Assembly (NCBI GenBank): GCA_030147845.1
Contig: JASBUN010000036.1
Coordinates: 151,926-215,925 of the forward strand
Length of the DNA: 64,000 bases
DNA from: Gammaproteobacteria bacterium
GTDB lineage: Bacteria > Pseudomonadota > Gammaproteobacteria > JASBUN01
Reading direction: 5' to 3'
Part shown: positions 1-6,607 of the stretch, piece after piece
Layout: each line of letters opens with the position of its first letter
Numbering within the stretch: position 1 is the first letter of the stretch
Made by a program: the position numbers and the translations under genes
Notes under the pieces: model-generated
The model's input: the letters and a program-made list of their open reading frames with translations, nothing else
Databases searched by the model: none
Told to the model about the DNA's origin: nothing

Positions 1-186
1 AGCGGTGCTTAATCCCACGGTTCCACCGGGAATACAATAATCCGTCCAGCTTTACCTCCACGCTCCGTCTCTGGTAGCGTATAAAGCACCCCTCCAGAGT
101 ACCCCGGAACCCGTTCCCCCGTCACCCCCCGATCAGCGCCCCGTACAGTGGGCCTCATGTATGGACATCCTGACATGAGGCCACCC

Positions 187-1314
187 GTGCCACAGCCGAT
201 CCAAATCTTTCGTCCTGGCACGCACACCGCCATGAGCGGCGCGGTGCTGTCGTTTTCCGAGGACGACCTGTCCGCCGCCGCCGAAGCCTACGACCCGGTG
301 GTGCACGAGGCGCCGCTGGTGGTCGGCCACCCGCGCCACGACGCCCCAGCCTATGGCTGGGTGTCGCGCCTGCAGTATGCCGAGGGCGCACTGCAGGCAG
401 TGCCAACACAGGTCGATGACTCCTTCGGTGAAATGGTCCGCAAAGGCCGGTTTAAGAAGGTTTCAGCGAGTTTTTATCCGCCGCAGCATCCCGCCAATCC
501 CAAACCCGGTGTGTACTACTTGCGCCACGTCGGCTTCCTCGGTGCTCAGCCACCGGCGGTAAAAGGACTCAAAGCCGTGGCCTTCGCCGATGAGGCCGAC
601 GGTATCGTGACGATCGAGTTTGCTGACCCCGACGATATGGCGATTGCGGGATTATTCCGGCGCCTGCGGGAGTTTTTCATTTCGAAATTTGGTCAGGAAA
701 CTGCAGACCAGACCTTACCCGGTTATACGATCGATGCCCTGCAGGTGGCCGCAGCGATCGAAACCGACGATGACGCACCCAATCACGATACGCCGCACTT
801 TACCGAAAAGGAGCGAGTCATGCCCCAAAAGACCGATCATCCGCAAAGCGCCGACTTTGCCGAACGCGAAGCGCATATAACGGCGCGCGAAAAAGCCATC
901 ACCGACCGCGAAGCGGCTCTGGAACGCCAGGCCCGCGAAGCAGCCGAACGCGAGGCGGCCGAATTCGCCGAACAGCTAACCGCGCAGGGCCGCATCCTGC
1001 CCCGCGATCAAGCAGGCGTGGTCGCCTTGTTGGGCAGCTTGCCCGATCAGGAGCTGGCCTTCGGTGAGGGCGATGCGAAGTTTGCTGGCACTCCCTCGGC
1101 GTGGTTGCGCACGTTTCTGCAAGCACTGCCGGTACAGGTGGATTTTGCCGAACGCGCTGTCGCCGAGGACACGCAGGCTGAAACCGCCGACTTCGCCGCG
1201 CCCAACGGGTACGCCGTCGACCCCGAGCGCCTAGCGATGCATCGCCAGGTACTGGCCTATCAGACCCAGCATAACTGCGACTACCAGACCGCACTGGCGG
1301 CGATTGGCCGATAA
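187..1314 (+). CDS. Mu gpI-like prohead protease
   Basis: This is the phage capsid-maturation protease of the Mu gpI family, which cleaves scaffold during head assembly. The conserved N-terminal half includes the stretch IQIFRPGTHTAMSG and the block VVGHPRHDAPAYGWV. The C-terminal third is a charged, Glu/Arg/Ala-rich helical region typical of scaffold. Start choice is uncertain: in-frame starts exist at 148 (GTG), 157 and 175 (ATG) and 187 (GTG). I prefer 187 because TGAGG sits about 8 bases upstream and family members usually begin just before the IQIF block. A strong internal start at 820 (separate entry) yields the scaffold from the same frame. It is the first complete gene in the window, followed by a decoration protein and the capsid. 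Confidence 0.85.
   Translation: MPQPIQIFRPGTHTAMSGAVLSFSEDDLSAAAEAYDPVVHEAPLVVGHPRHDAPAYGWVSRLQYAEGALQAVPTQVDDSFGEMVRKGRFKKVSASFYPPQHPANPKPGVYYLRHVGFLGAQPPAVKGLKAVAFADEADGIVTIEFADPDDMAIAGLFRRLREFFISKFGQETADQTLPGYTIDALQVAAAIETDDDAPNHDTPHFTEKERVMPQKTDHPQSADFAEREAHITAREKAITDREAALERQAREAAEREAAEFAEQLTAQGRILPRDQAGVVALLGSLPDQELAFGEGDAKFAGTPSAWLRTFLQALPVQVDFAERAVAEDTQAETADFAAPNGYAVDPERLAMHRQVLAYQTQHNCDYQTALAAIGR
820..1314 (+). CDS. nested in-frame scaffold protein (Mu gpZ-like)
   Basis: Within the protease gene and in the same frame, ATG at 820 is preceded by AAAGGAG at about 807-813, a better ribosome site than any at the gene's own start. The product would be 164 residues, almost wholly helical and charged, beginning MPQKTDHPQ and running into alternating Glu/Arg/Ala heptads, as expected of an assembly scaffold. 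In Mu the protease gene I contains the scaffold gene Z as an internal in-frame start, and lambda does the same with C and Nu3. What I see is the ribosome site, the frame and the composition. That the shorter product is made is inferred from that precedent. Confidence 0.7.
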   Translation: MPQKTDHPQSADFAEREAHITAREKAITDREAALERQAREAAEREAAEFAEQLTAQGRILPRDQAGVVALLGSLPDQELAFGEGDAKFAGTPSAWLRTFLQALPVQVDFAERAVAEDTQAETADFAAPNGYAVDPERLAMHRQVLAYQTQHNCDYQTALAAIGR

Positions 1315-1344
1315 CCGGCCTCCATTACAGAGGACATCATACTC

Positions 1345-1764
1345 ATGGGACAACAGCAAATTACCACTTTGTCGCTCACGCTCATCGCTATCGGCTTGAT
1401 TACTGAGCATCGAGCCATCGGCTTTGACGGCGCGCAAGCCACCGTGCAGGGCCAAAAAGTACAAGGCTTTGCCCGCTGGTCCGCCGCGGCAGGCGAGGAC
1501 CTAACGGTCGATGTGGCGGGCACCGTCATCGCGGAGGCCGGTGCACCGATCTCAGTGGGTGATTCGGTGATGGTCGATGCGCAGGGGCGAGTCGTACCGG
1601 TCACTGGTGTGTTGTCGGTTGCCGCCGGGGCCACCGCTGTGACCAGTACCGCCGCCAACGGCGCCATCCTCACCGGTGCCGACCTACCCGAATACGTCGT
1701 GGGCGACGCCCTGGAGGCGGCCGCCGCGGCAGGCCAGCTCATCGAGATTTTGCTGCGCCGTTAA
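1345..1764 (+). CDS. capsid decoration/cement protein, DUF2190-like
   Basis: A 139-residue, Ala/Gly/Val-rich protein made of short beta stretches with repeated turns (for example ISVGDSVMVDAQGRVVPV). This is the look of the DUF2190 family, small capsid-cement proteins encoded between protease and major capsid in many siphophages and Mu-like phages. There are no Cys residues and no signal peptide. It begins 30 bases after the protease stop with AGAGGA upstream and is followed 35 bases later by the capsid gene, so all three should be on one transcript. The role in stabilising the capsid lattice is inferred from family and position. Confidence 0.7.
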   Translation: MGQQQITTLSLTLIAIGLITEHRAIGFDGAQATVQGQKVQGFARWSAAAGEDLTVDVAGTVIAEAGAPISVGDSVMVDAQGRVVPVTGVLSVAAGATAVTSTAANGAILTGADLPEYVVGDALEAAAAAGQLIEILLRR

Positions 1765-1799
1765 GACGCGCATAACTGACGCTTAAAGGAGAATCATTT

Positions 1800-2726
1800 A
1801 TGTCCATGTCGCCCAGTTCGGTCCGCGTGATCGACCCCATCCTCTCCAACGTTGCCCAGGGCTATGCCGCGCAGGATTTCGTGGGGCATAACCTGTTCCC
1901 GCGGGTGCCCGTACAGGTCACGGGCGGGCAAATCATCGAATTCGGCAAGGAGGCTTTTCGGCTATACAGCGCCCGGCGCAGCCCCGGTGGGAACACCAAA
2001 CGCATCGAGACCGGCTATCTCGGCAAGCCCTTCTCGCTATTGCAGGATTCGCTCGAAGGCAAAGTACCACGCGAATTCCTGCGCGACGCGGCCCGCGTGC
2101 CAGGTATTCAGCTCGGCACCCGCTCGGTGAACACGGTCATGCATGCGTTGATGCGCGCACTCGAATTCGAGCAAGCGGGTATCGCGCTCAATGTCAATAA
2201 CTACGACGCCAACCACAAGATCGATCTCGCCGCTGCGAAATGGAACGTCGATGCCAACAATCCCACCACGGATATCGAAACGGGACGTGAGGCCATCCGC
2301 GCATCGGTTGGCATTTACCCCAATCTGCTGTTGCTCTCCGCTCGCGCGTTCACGGCGGTGAAAAACAACGCCAATGTGGTGGGACGATTCAAGTACACGA
2401 GTGCGGACTCCATCACCGAGGCGATGCTCGGCAACCTTTGGAACCTACCACGCGTAGTGGTCGGCACCAGCACCTACTACGACGACACGGCCGCCAGCTT
2501 CCAGGACATCTGGGGTGCCGACGCCGTGCTCGCCTTTGTGCCCGAGCAGGTCAACAGCATGGAAGAGCCCTCCTACGGCTACACCTACACGATGGAGGGT
2601 AACCCGCTGGTCGAACAGGCGTATTACGACAATAACGCGAAGAGTTGGATTTACCCGGTGAACTATGAGCGTGTGCCCGTGCTCTCCGGCATGCTGGCTG
2701 GGTATCTGATGCAGAACGTGGCCTAG
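1800..2726 (+). CDS. major capsid protein (Mu gpT-like)
   Basis: A 308-residue protein at the capsid position, close in length to Mu gpT. The N-terminal region (SSVRVIDPILSNVAQGY, then FVGHNLFPRVPV) and the C-terminal block with NPLVEQAYYDNNAKSWIYPV match major head subunits of transposable phages with an HK97-type fold. An excellent ribosome site, AAAGGAG, lies 7 to 8 bases before the ATG at 1800. The sequence has no break and no Cys. It should form the hexamers and pentons of the icosahedral head, assembled on the nested scaffold and cut by the upstream protease. The fold is inferred from family resemblance and gene order, not from a search. Confidence 0.83.
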   Translation: MSMSPSSVRVIDPILSNVAQGYAAQDFVGHNLFPRVPVQVTGGQIIEFGKEAFRLYSARRSPGGNTKRIETGYLGKPFSLLQDSLEGKVPREFLRDAARVPGIQLGTRSVNTVMHALMRALEFEQAGIALNVNNYDANHKIDLAAAKWNVDANNPTTDIETGREAIRASVGIYPNLLLLSARAFTAVKNNANVVGRFKYTSADSITEAMLGNLWNLPRVVVGTSTYYDDTAASFQDIWGADAVLAFVPEQVNSMEEPSYGYTYTMEGNPLVEQAYYDNNAKSWIYPVNYERVPVLSGMLAGYLMQNVA

Positions 2727-2767
2727 TGCCAGCCCTAATACCGTGAGCGATAGCGAAGCGCAGTGAT

Positions 2768-2850
2768 CCGGGAGCGGTGAGAGGTATGCCGTCCGTACAG
2801 CGGGGATAACGGACAAATTTCAGGCAAGTAGCCCCGCCCGCCGCTCCCGG
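2768..2850. repeat. nested inverted repeats after the capsid gene
   Basis: Ten-base arms CCGGGAGCGG (2768-2777) and CCGCTCCCGG (2841-2850) are exact reverse complements. Inside them GTCCGT (2791-2796) pairs with ACGGAC (2809-2814). A further short hairpin CCCC/GGGG followed by CAAGTTTTT lies near 2886-2911. The whole sits in a 214-base non-coding stretch in an otherwise tightly packed operon. It could be a partial terminator or an RNA-processing site that lets capsid transcript exceed downstream transcript. The function is not shown by the sequence. Confidence 0.45.
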
Positions 2851-2940
2851 GGAGTGCGCAAAAAATGACCTCAGCGATACCGCACCCCCTTTGCGGGGCC
2901 AAGTTTTTAGTTCGTCGATTACTTATTCAGGAGCGCGCCA

Positions 2941-3119
2941 TGCCGAAATATGAAATTCGCCATCCCGTCAAGATCAACGGCGAGATCCATCGCGATGGAT
3001 CTATTGGGTTGGAGCGTGACACCGCCCAGCCGTTGGTGGATTCCGGTTCGCTGATCGCGGTCACGACTCCGGCTAAGTCCGAAGCGAAGACCGACACCCC
3101 GGCTCCGGCCAAGAAGTGA
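2941..3119 (+). CDS. small phage protein of unknown function
   Basis: A 58-residue protein beginning MPKYEIRHPVKINGEIHRDG, followed by a Lys/Ala/Pro-rich tail (TPAKSEAKTDTPAPAKK). A longer frame opens at 2865, but AGGAGCG sits just before the ATG at 2941 and the intervening residues look non-coding, so I start here. Small proteins of this size and layout are common between the major capsid and the gp36-type protein in Mu-like phages. It could be a minor head or connector accessory protein. I do not recognise a family with certainty. Confidence 0.65.
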
Positions 3120-3130
3120 GGTGCTGAGGA

Positions 3131-3544
3131 ATGCCTTACGCGGCGCAGACAGACATGGTAGCCCGCTTCGGCACCGAGGAGTTGATCCAATTGACTGACC
3201 GGAGCAACGCGGGTGCGATCGACGCGACGGTACTCGACCAAGCACTGGGCGACGCCAATGCAGAAATCGATCTTTACTTGGCGCGGTACAACCCGCCGCT
3301 AATCACCGTGCCGCCGATGCTGACCGTGGTGGCATGCGACATTGCCCGATACCGGCTCTACGACGATGTCCCGACCGATGCGGTGCGCGATCGCTATAAC
3401 GCTGCCGTCGCCAAGCTGCGTGATATTGCCCAGGGGCGCATCGACTTGGGTTTAAGTGATGGCACGCCCGTGGCCACGGGACAACCCCAGATCGACGCGC
3501 CGGACCGCATCTGGAGTGACGCGACGTTGAAGGACTATCACTGA
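3131..3544 (+). CDS. Mu gp36-like head-tail connector, DUF1320
   Basis: This 137-residue protein matches the DUF1320 (Mu gp36) family. It opens with YAAQTDMVARFGTEELIQLTD, characteristic of the family, and continues with an Asp/Ala-rich helix (VLDQALGDANAEIDLYLA) and a helical segment containing VACDIARYRLYDD. Family members are thought to act at the portal/neck interface during head completion. It is encoded 11 bases after the small upstream gene and shares its last base with the next gene (position 3544), so translation is probably coupled. Intact, with length typical of the family. Confidence 0.85.
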   Translation: MPYAAQTDMVARFGTEELIQLTDRSNAGAIDATVLDQALGDANAEIDLYLARYNPPLITVPPMLTVVACDIARYRLYDDVPTDAVRDRYNAAVAKLRDIAQGRIDLGLSDGTPVATGQPQIDAPDRIWSDATLKDYH

Positions 3545-4101
3545 TGGACCCGATCGCAGCCACCGAAGACGCCTTGCTGGCCACAGTACAGACCGCCCTG
3601 GGCGCGACCGTGAAAAAGGTCGAGGCGGTGCCCGGTGGTTGGACGGCGGAGACGCTCAACCGTGCATTGCAGTTCTCGCCCGGTGTGTATGTCGCCTTTC
3701 AAGGTGCGACCCCAGGGACAGCACAGGGCTACCTTAACGGCCGATTCACCGTGTATTGCGTGACCAAGGGCGCTGATGAGGCGGCCCGCCGGCGCGGTAA
3801 CCCCCGTGTCATCGGTGCCTACGACCTAGTCGCTATTCTCGCGCCGCTCTGCAGCGGACTGTTGGTCACGGATGTCGGTACGCTGGTGTTGCGTGGTATC
3901 GACAACCTGTTTCGCGATGCAATGTTCGATCTCGGCGGCACGGTCTACGCCATTCAGTTGGAGATGCCGAACATGCCGTTTGACTACCAGGCCGACCTGA
4001 CGACCTTGACCGACTTCGTGCTTTGGCACGCCGATCATTACAACCCAGGCGGCATCGCAGACGGCGATGCGCCACTGGCAACCGATGAGGTGAAACCGTG
4101 A
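3544..4101 (+). CDS. Mu gp37-like neck protein, DUF1834
   Basis: A 185-residue protein of the DUF1834 (Mu gp37) family, recognised from position between gp36 and gp38 homologues and from its alpha/beta pattern: an N-terminal helix IAATEDALLATVQTALG, then FSPGVYVAFQG and later GTVYAIQLEMPNMPFD. The likely role is a tail-terminator or neck component joining head and contractile tail. The start ATG overlaps the last base of the gp36-like gene, and the stop overlaps the GTG start of the next gene. Function within the neck is inferred from synteny. Confidence 0.8.
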   Translation: MDPIAATEDALLATVQTALGATVKKVEAVPGGWTAETLNRALQFSPGVYVAFQGATPGTAQGYLNGRFTVYCVTKGADEAARRRGNPRVIGAYDLVAILAPLCSGLLVTDVGTLVLRGIDNLFRDAMFDLGGTVYAIQLEMPNMPFDYQADLTTLTDFVLWHADHYNPGGIADGDAPLATDEVKP

Positions 4102-4307
4102 TTCCGCAAAAGCAGCTCTTCATAAAGCCGGCGACCGACGCCAATGGTATGCCCTACCGCGTGCGCTTACACGACAAGCCCGACCGGTTTTTAAACCCCG
4201 AGGGTGAATCGGTCGTGGCGCACAAGCATTGGTACCGCCGTCTGCGCGATGGCTCAGTCGTCGAGGCCAAGCCCGCCAAGAGCGTCACAAAATCCGCCAA
4301 GGAGTAA
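4098..4307 (+). CDS. Mu gp38-like protein, DUF2635
   Basis: A 69-residue basic protein with the DUF2635 signature: an N-terminal strand LFIKPATD, then YRVRLHDKPDRFLNPEGESV and HWYRRLRDGSV. In Mu-like phages this small protein always lies immediately before the tail sheath gene. It starts with GTG overlapping the stop of the previous gene by four bases, which suggests translational coupling, and ends six bases before the sheath ATG. The lysine-rich C-terminus (KPAKSVTKSAKE) may be disordered. Its exact structural role is unknown. Confidence 0.8.
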   Translation: MIPQKQLFIKPATDANGMPYRVRLHDKPDRFLNPEGESVVAHKHWYRRLRDGSVVEAKPAKSVTKSAKE

Positions 4308-4313
4308 TGCACG

Positions 4314-5792
4314 ATGCCGAATCAGATCCCATTCAATGACATGCCGGCGAACTGGCGCCTGCCGGGCGGCTTTATCGAGATCAGCAACCTGCTGGCCTCG
4401 CAGGGCCAGCAGCAGTTTAAGGTACTGGTGTTGGGCCAGCGCCTGGCCGCCGGGACGGTGGCCGCCAACGTGCCGACCCAGGTCACCCGCGCCGACCAGG
4501 GCGACACTTGGTTCGGGCGCGGCTCGATGCTCGCCGAGATGCTGCGTGCGGCCAAGGGTGCCGACCCGTATACCGATATGTGGGCCATCGCCATCGATGA
4601 CGACGCCGCCGGTGCTGCGGCCGCCGGCAATATCGCTACCACGGGCGCGGCGACGGCATCGGGCACGCTCACGACCTATATCGCGGGCAAGCGGATACGC
4701 ACGGCGGTAGCGGCCGGCGACACCGGTGCCACGGTGGCCACCGCGCTGGCCGCCGCCATCAACGCCGACACCTCGCTGCCGGTTACGGCCGCGGTCGACG
4801 CGGTGACGCTGACACAGGTCAATCTTACGGCGCGTCACAAGGGCGAGACCGGCAACGACATCGACATCCGTCTCAACTACTACAACGAGACGACGCCGGC
4901 CGGGCTGGTCGTGGCGATCACGGCGATGGCCGGTGGCACTGCGAACCCCGATATTACCGCCGCGCTCAGCGCCATCGGCGCCGAGTGGTACAACTGGATC
5001 GTGATGCCGTACTCCGACACCGCGAACAAAACGGCGCTTGAAACCGAATTGAATACGCTCTGGGGACCGACTGTGCAGCGCGGCGCGCGTGCCTTCGGCG
5101 CCTATCGCGGCAATCATGCAGCTACTAGTACCTTCGGTGGCGCCAACAACAGCCCGCATGTGACCTGGCTGGGCACCAACCTGGCACCGCAACCGCCATA
5201 TATCGTCGCCGCCATCGATGCGATGACCTGTGCCAATCCGCTCGCGCTCGATCCTGCCCGTCCACTGCACACGCTGGCGCTCACGGGCATGCTGGCCCCA
5301 GCCCTGACCGATCGGTGGAATGACACGGACCGCAACCTGCTGCTCTATGACGGCATCGCCACCTTCACCGTGGCCGCCGACGGCACCTGCCGCATCGAGC
5401 GCCAAATCACCAGCTACCAGACCAACGCCGCCGGGCTGCCCGATGTGTCCTATCTCGACATCAACCGCCCCGAGACGCTGGAGCGTATTCGTTACGAGCA
5501 ACGCGCCCGTATCGGTTCGCTGTTCATCCAGGGCCGGTTCAAGTTGAGCAACGACCCGAACGCGCGCTTCGGTGCCGGTCAGCCGGTGCTCACCGCCGAT
5601 GTCATCGAGGCCGAGTTGCTCGCGCTGTACCGCGACTTCATCGAACTGGGCTGGTGTGAAGACTACGACGGCTATAAGTCTACGGTGCTCATCGTCATCG
5701 ACACCGCCAACGGGCGCGTCGACTGGAAAGATGAACCGCGCTTGGTCGGGCAAGCCCGCACCTTCGCCGGCCTCATGGAATTCCACATCTAA
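4314..5792 (+). CDS. contractile tail sheath protein (Mu gpL-like)
   Basis: A 492-residue sheath protein of the Mu gpL family, which surrounds the tail tube and contracts on infection. Near the N-terminus is LPGGFIEISNLLASQGQQQF. The middle is Ala/Thr-rich, and the C-terminal domain has SYLDINRPETLERIRYEQR and ends DEPRLVGQARTFAGLMEFHI. Length fits the family (about 490 to 500). The tube gene follows 19 bases later, the standard arrangement of contractile-tail phages. A long open frame on the opposite strand over this gene is a codon-usage shadow. Intact, so the prophage should specify a myovirus particle. Confidence 0.92.
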   Translation: MPNQIPFNDMPANWRLPGGFIEISNLLASQGQQQFKVLVLGQRLAAGTVAANVPTQVTRADQGDTWFGRGSMLAEMLRAAKGADPYTDMWAIAIDDDAAGAAAAGNIATTGAATASGTLTTYIAGKRIRTAVAAGDTGATVATALAAAINADTSLPVTAAVDAVTLTQVNLTARHKGETGNDIDIRLNYYNETTPAGLVVAITAMAGGTANPDITAALSAIGAEWYNWIVMPYSDTANKTALETELNTLWGPTVQRGARAFGAYRGNHAATSTFGGANNSPHVTWLGTNLAPQPPYIVAAIDAMTCANPLALDPARPLHTLALTGMLAPALTDRWNDTDRNLLLYDGIATFTVAADGTCRIERQITSYQTNAAGLPDVSYLDINRPETLERIRYEQRARIGSLFIQGRFKLSNDPNARFGAGQPVLTADVIEAELLALYRDFIELGWCEDYDGYKSTVLIVIDTANGRVDWKDEPRLVGQARTFAGLMEFHI

Positions 5793-5811
5793 GCAGTGAG
5801 GACGACACATC

Positions 5812-6162
5812 ATGCAAATCACAGGTAAAGCGACCATCAGTGTGGACGGCAAAGAGCTGGCGACCGAGAACGGCGCCAAGTTGACCGTCGGCGGCGTCAA
5901 GCGCAACACCGAGCGCCACGGAGGGCGCACCTATTACCATGAAGAAGAGGTGGCGGCCGAGCTCGACTGCAACGTGTTGCATACCAAAGATGCCGACGTC
6001 ATCGCGCTCAGCAACATGGTCGGCGTGACCGGTCTGTTCAAGGCCGACACCGGCCAGGCGTTTATCTTGCGCGGTGGCTTCACCACCGAGCCGGTGCCCA
6101 TCGATGCCAGCTCAGGTAAGTCGGCGCTGAAGATGGCCTTCCAATCCGTTGACCGGAAATAA
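5812..6162 (+). CDS. tail tube protein (Mu gpM-like)
   Basis: A 116-residue tube subunit following the sheath gene, as in Mu (L then M). It is beta-rich, with the start ITGKATISVDGKELATENGA and the block YYHEEEVAAELDC, and matches the Mu-type tail-tube family in size and pattern. Hexamers would stack to form the inner tube through which DNA passes. Ribosome site GAGGACGACACATC precedes the ATG at 5812. The next gene, the tail chaperone, begins 11 bases after the stop, as expected since tube, chaperone and tape measure are co-expressed. Confidence 0.87.
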   Translation: MQITGKATISVDGKELATENGAKLTVGGVKRNTERHGGRTYYHEEEVAAELDCNVLHTKDADVIALSNMVGVTGLFKADTGQAFILRGGFTTEPVPIDASSGKSALKMAFQSVDRK

Positions 6163-6173
6163 GGGAGCGCGGT

Positions 6174-6509
6174 ATGTCCAATATCACCGGTACGCTCAAG
6201 CATGGCCTCAAGGTCGGCGGCGATGTGCTCACTGCCTATGAGCTACGCCCGGCCACCACCGGCGATATGTTTGACGCCGAGCAGTTCGCCTCCCCGGACA
6301 AACAGCTCGCCTATCGCGGCGCGTTGATCGCGATGCAGTTGGTGCGCCTGGGGGATCTCAGCGGCCCGATTGCCTTCGATCTGATCCGCGATCTGCACCC
6401 TGAAGACTTTGCACAGCTCGTTGATGCGCTCGATGAGGTCGAGGCGCCGGGAAAGTCCGCGTCGAGCGACTCAAAGGCTACTACGAGCGCGTCCTCCTCC
6501 TTGGGCTAA
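6174..6509 (+). CDS. tail assembly chaperone, short form (Mu gp41-like)
   Basis: The zero-frame product of the chaperone region, 111 residues, between tube and tape measure. It starts MSNITGTLKHGLKVGGDVL, includes YELRPATTGDMFDAEQFA, and resembles tail-assembly proteins of Mu/P2-type phages that bind the tape measure before tube polymerisation. After residue 92 the frame degenerates into a Ser/Thr-rich tail (SSDSKATTSASSSLG), which is what the unshifted reading gives. A slippery heptamer at 6449-6455 diverts a share of ribosomes into the -1 frame (separate entries). Confidence 0.8.
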   Translation: MSNITGTLKHGLKVGGDVLTAYELRPATTGDMFDAEQFASPDKQLAYRGALIAMQLVRLGDLSGPIAFDLIRDLHPEDFAQLVDALDEVEAPGKSASSDSKATTSASSSLG

Positions 6510-6607
6510 AAACGGGTTGGGGCTATCGCGAGATTCGGGCGCTGCCGGTGGCAGAGTTTGAGTTCTACACCGATACGATAATCGAGGCCTCGAAGACGGA
6601 GCACTGA
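6174..6607 (+). CDS. tail assembly chaperone, -1 frameshift fusion form
   Basis: Reading zero frame from 6174 through the heptamer GGGAAAG and then -1 gives a 144-residue fusion. Residues 1-94 come from the short form and the last 50 from a frame that has no start codon of its own. The -1 tail is clearly coding: it starts VRVERLKGYYERVLLLGLK, continues TGWGYREIRALPVAEF and ends IIEASKTEH at a TGA (6605-6607) overlapping the tape-measure ATG. This is the gpG/gpGT arrangement of lambda and the two-product chaperone of most long-tailed phages. The fusion C-terminus is expected to recruit tube subunits to the tape measure. Detected by reading the frames; production is inferred. Confidence 0.82.
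6449..6455 (+). promoter_or_regulatory. -1 programmed frameshift slippery site GGGAAAG
   Basis: The zero-frame codons here are CCG GGA AAG, so the heptamer reads G GGA AAG, a perfect X XXY YYZ slippery sequence identical to the lambda G/T site. A one-base backward slip gives GGG AAA and then a 50-codon open frame ending exactly at the tape-measure start. Confidence 0.85.

Noticed and set aside
9..233. - strand frame of 74 codons at the left edge
   Set aside because: It overlaps the protease start region, has odd composition and no ribosome site; it may be the end of something outside the window but cannot be supported.
4254..5930. 558-codon - strand frame over the sheath gene
   Set aside because: Antisense shadow of the sheath gene caused by GC-rich codon use; the + strand frame has the family sequence.
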